DNA of 33,954 nucleotides from JBCBZH01 sp039815415 (GTDB lineage Bacteria; Bacteroidota; Rhodothermia; Rhodothermales; Rubricoccaceae), in contig JBCBZH010000011.1 of NCBI GenBank assembly GCA_039815415.1, positions 1-33,954 of the forward strand. The letters run 5' to 3'. The notes beneath the pieces were generated by a model, which made no database searches, was not told where the DNA came from, and was given only the letters and a program-made list of their open reading frames with translations. Below are positions 32,488-33,954 of the stretch, piece after piece (position 1 is the stretch's first letter; every line of letters starts with the position of its first letter). The position numbers were made by a program, and so were the translations under genes.

Positions 32488-33570
32488 CTACAGCTCGTCG
32501 TCGTCCACGGGGGCGAGGGCGGACGCCTTTCGGTACTCCGTGACCCGGCCCTCGAAGAAGTTTTGCTCCTTCTGGATGTCCATTAGCTCGGCCAGCCAGG
32601 GGAGTGGGTTCGTCTGGCCTGGGAAGAGCGGGTCGAGCCCGAGGCTCCGCATCCGCCGGTTCGAGATGTAGCGGACGTAGCCGACGAACTCGTCGGCGCT
32701 GAGCCCGACGCCCGCGACGGGCAAGCAGTCGCGGATAAAGGCCTCTTCGAGCCGGACCGCCTCAGCCATCAGCTCCGCCAGCTCGACGCGGAAGGCGTCC
32801 GTCCAGACGTCCGGGTTCTCCGCGCACAGCTCGAGGAGCAGCTTCCGGAACACCTCGATGTGGTTCGACTCGTCGCGGAGCGTGTAGCGGAACATCTGCC
32901 CGATGCCGGGGAACTTGCCCTGGCGGTACAGGCTGAGGACCATCCCGAAGAGGCCGTAGAACTGGGTCCCCTCCATGCACTGTCCGAATACAAACAGGTT
33001 CTTGGCGAGGAGCTGCTGATTCTCCAGCTTCGTCAGGTCGAGGTCTCGACGGAGCGCATGCGAGACGCGCGTGATGAAGGCGTTCTTCTCGCGGATCGTG
33101 TCCACGTCCTCGAACATGGCCTCGCACTCATGCGGGTTGATGCCCAACGACGAGATCATGTACAGCAGCGAGTCGGCGTGGATGTTCTCCTCGTGGGCGT
33201 GCCGCCCGAGGACGAGCTTCAGCTCCGACGCGGTCACCAGCTCGCGGACGACGTGGAGGATGTTGTCACCAACGATGCCCTCGGCCGCCGAGAAGTATCC
33301 CATCGCCATGCGGATGATCCACCGGTCGACGTCCGAGAGGTCATCGCCGCGCCACTGGGCCGCGTCCTTGTGCATCGGGACGTCCTCGGGCTCCCAGTGG
33401 TTGGCCTTCATCGTCCGGTAGAGATCGTAGGCCCAGGCGTATTTCAGCGGAAGGAGGTTGAACGCGAGCGTCTCGCGTCCATTGATGACGCGCTTGTTGG
33501 CGAGGGCAGCCTCGGCCTTGTCGCCGTCGAGGACGAACGTCCGGTCGCCGAGGGTGTAGGTGGTCTGCAT
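32488..33570 (-). CDS. nrdB: Class I ribonucleotide reductase beta subunit, class Ic-like (no radical Tyr)
   Basis: 360 residues. Metal ligands can be placed by motif: Glu97 (SAAEGIVGDN), Glu128 and His131 (HEENIHADS), Glu200 (CMEGTQFY), Glu234 and His237 (RDESNHIEV). In the Escherichia coli enzyme the radical Tyr122 sits four residues after the His of ExxH; here that position is Leu135. The first ligand is Glu rather than Asp. Both are traits of class Ic enzymes such as that of Chlamydia trachomatis, which use a Mn/Fe centre in place of a tyrosyl radical. It generates the radical for NrdA and is the first gene after the riboswitch and terminator. Confidence 0.94.
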   Translation of the reverse strand: MQTTYTLGDRTFVLDGDKAEAALANKRVINGRETLAFNLLPLKYAWAYDLYRTMKANHWEPEDVPMHKDAAQWRGDDLSDVDRWIIRMAMGYFSAAEGIVGDNILHVVRELVTASELKLVLGRHAHEENIHADSLLYMISSLGINPHECEAMFEDVDTIREKNAFITRVSHALRRDLDLTKLENQQLLAKNLFVFGQCMEGTQFYGLFGMVLSLYRQGKFPGIGQMFRYTLRDESNHIEVFRKLLLELCAENPDVWTDAFRVELAELMAEAVRLEEAFIRDCLPVAGVGLSADEFVGYVRYISNRRMRSLGLDPLFPGQTNPLPWLAELMDIQKEQNFFEGRVTEYRKASALAPVDDDEL

Positions 33571-33688
33571 GGTCCCGGGGGGCTAGCAGGACACAGGTGG
33601 GGCACCGGCCATGGTGCCGCCCACGCTGGCGGACGGGCTCGGCAGTGGCCGCTCGTGCGGCGCCCCACGTTGCGGACGTCTCATCCGC

Positions 33689-33721
33689 AAAAAAAGCCCG
33701 ACCCCAGGCGCGGGTTCGGGC
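33689..33721 (-). terminator. Intrinsic terminator in the nrdB leader
   Basis: On the minus strand GCCCGAACCC (33721-33712) pairs with a GGG-G-TCGGGC arm (33705-33696) with one mismatch, and is followed by seven T (33695-33689). It lies 119 bases before the nrdB start and about 100 bases after the B12 box. It is therefore the natural expression platform of the riboswitch: B12 bound, terminator formed. Confidence 0.8.
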
Positions 33722-33799
33722 GTGCAGACGACAGCGGCGGGGCTCCGGCGCGAGGCGGGCGGAGCCGACGACGGCACCGTCGCAGTCCGACCCTCTGGT

Positions 33800-33954
33800 C
33801 CCGGAGGTGGAAAGCAACGCGGCGAGCAGGTCTCCTGGCTCACGACGGCCCAGGCCAGCCCTTCAGGGCCTCTGGGAGGCGGCTCCTCTTCGGCGACCTT
33901 CCCAGCCGGAGCCAGTGGTCGCCGCGTCGTTGGGGCCGCCGACGCGTCGCTGAC
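33800..33954 (-). ncRNA. Cobalamin (B12) riboswitch, 5' part beyond the window
   Basis: On the minus strand the conserved core reads CCACTG (33918-33913), then GGGAAGG (33903-33897), then the B12 box GAGCCAGGAGACCTGCTC (33841-33824), in the order and with the spacing of the cobalamin riboswitch. The 5' part of the aptamer continues past 33954 and is cut off. It precedes the terminator at 33689-33721 and nrdBA. Expected effect: adenosylcobalamin lowers nrdBA expression, as reported for the class I reductase operon of Streptomyces coelicolor. Confidence 0.88.

Noticed and set aside
149..32785. Reading the 10-mer as a REP/BIME element or a CRISPR repeat
   Set aside because: Most copies are single, inside genes, irregularly spaced and without conserved flanks, unlike REP elements or CRISPR arrays.
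33696..33721. Reading the hairpin in the nrdB leader as a plus-strand terminator or as part of a tRNA (GGTTCG)
   Set aside because: The T-tract is on the minus strand only and no acceptor or anticodon arms are present.

Overview
The window is about two-thirds GC and gene-dense, with no insertion sequence, CRISPR array, rRNA or tRNA that I can see. Several points suggest a high-GC member of the Bacteroidota/Rhodothermota line (Rhodothermales or Rubricoccaceae-like). These are a PorQ-type protein of the type IX secretion system, TonB receptors that start with a carboxypeptidase-regulatory-like domain, a DUF2911 protein, a small membrane protein typical of Bacteroidota TonB loci, and a TAnnTT-type -7 box. 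The assignment is inference from gene content; no marker gene is present.

Layout. 1-340 is intergenic and rich in inverted copies of a 10-mer. 341-3723 is a three-gene operon: histidine kinase, OmpR-type regulator, and a membrane-anchored protein with two tandem galactose-binding-like domains. The promoters at about 273-336 and 3721-3803 share an array of TGAC(A/G) repeats, so the regulator may control both itself and the secreted protein at 3832-4530. 4527-6329 holds rdgB (minus) and porQ (plus). 6337-11652 holds a second kinase/regulator pair flanked by two exported serine hydrolases of the beta-lactamase fold. 11802-12737 is a ring-cleaving dioxygenase of the glyoxalase fold.

The 12.8-28.7 kb stretch is a metal-handling region, mainly for copper. 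A small Cys/His protein is followed by an overlapping operon of MbnP-like lipoprotein, MbnH-like di-heme enzyme, YtkA-like lipoprotein and an OprC-like TonB receptor with CxxxM and HxM motifs. A second small paralogue precedes another TonB receptor, then an Asp-box propeller lipoprotein with CxCC, and a third TonB receptor. Next come two tandem exported DJ-1/PfpI-family genes (the first broken by one extra C), a SCO copper chaperone, a PCu(A)C-like chaperone and a DUF2911 protein. Together they could bring copper across the outer membrane, hold it in the periplasm and deliver it to oxidase-type targets.

28.7-34.0 kb is on the minus strand: nrdB, nrdA and a thioesterase. NrdB has Leu where the radical Tyr should be and Glu as first metal ligand, as in class Ic (Mn/Fe) enzymes. 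Upstream of nrdB are an intrinsic terminator and the 3' part of a cobalamin riboswitch cut by the window end, so this reductase is probably switched off when B12 is plentiful.

The most unusual signal is not a gene. The 10-mer CGCCAGCTCG or its complement occurs 40 times exactly (20 per strand), in several reading frames and in intergenic inverted pairs. It looks like a DNA-level genome signature, comparable to DNA uptake sequences or HIP1.
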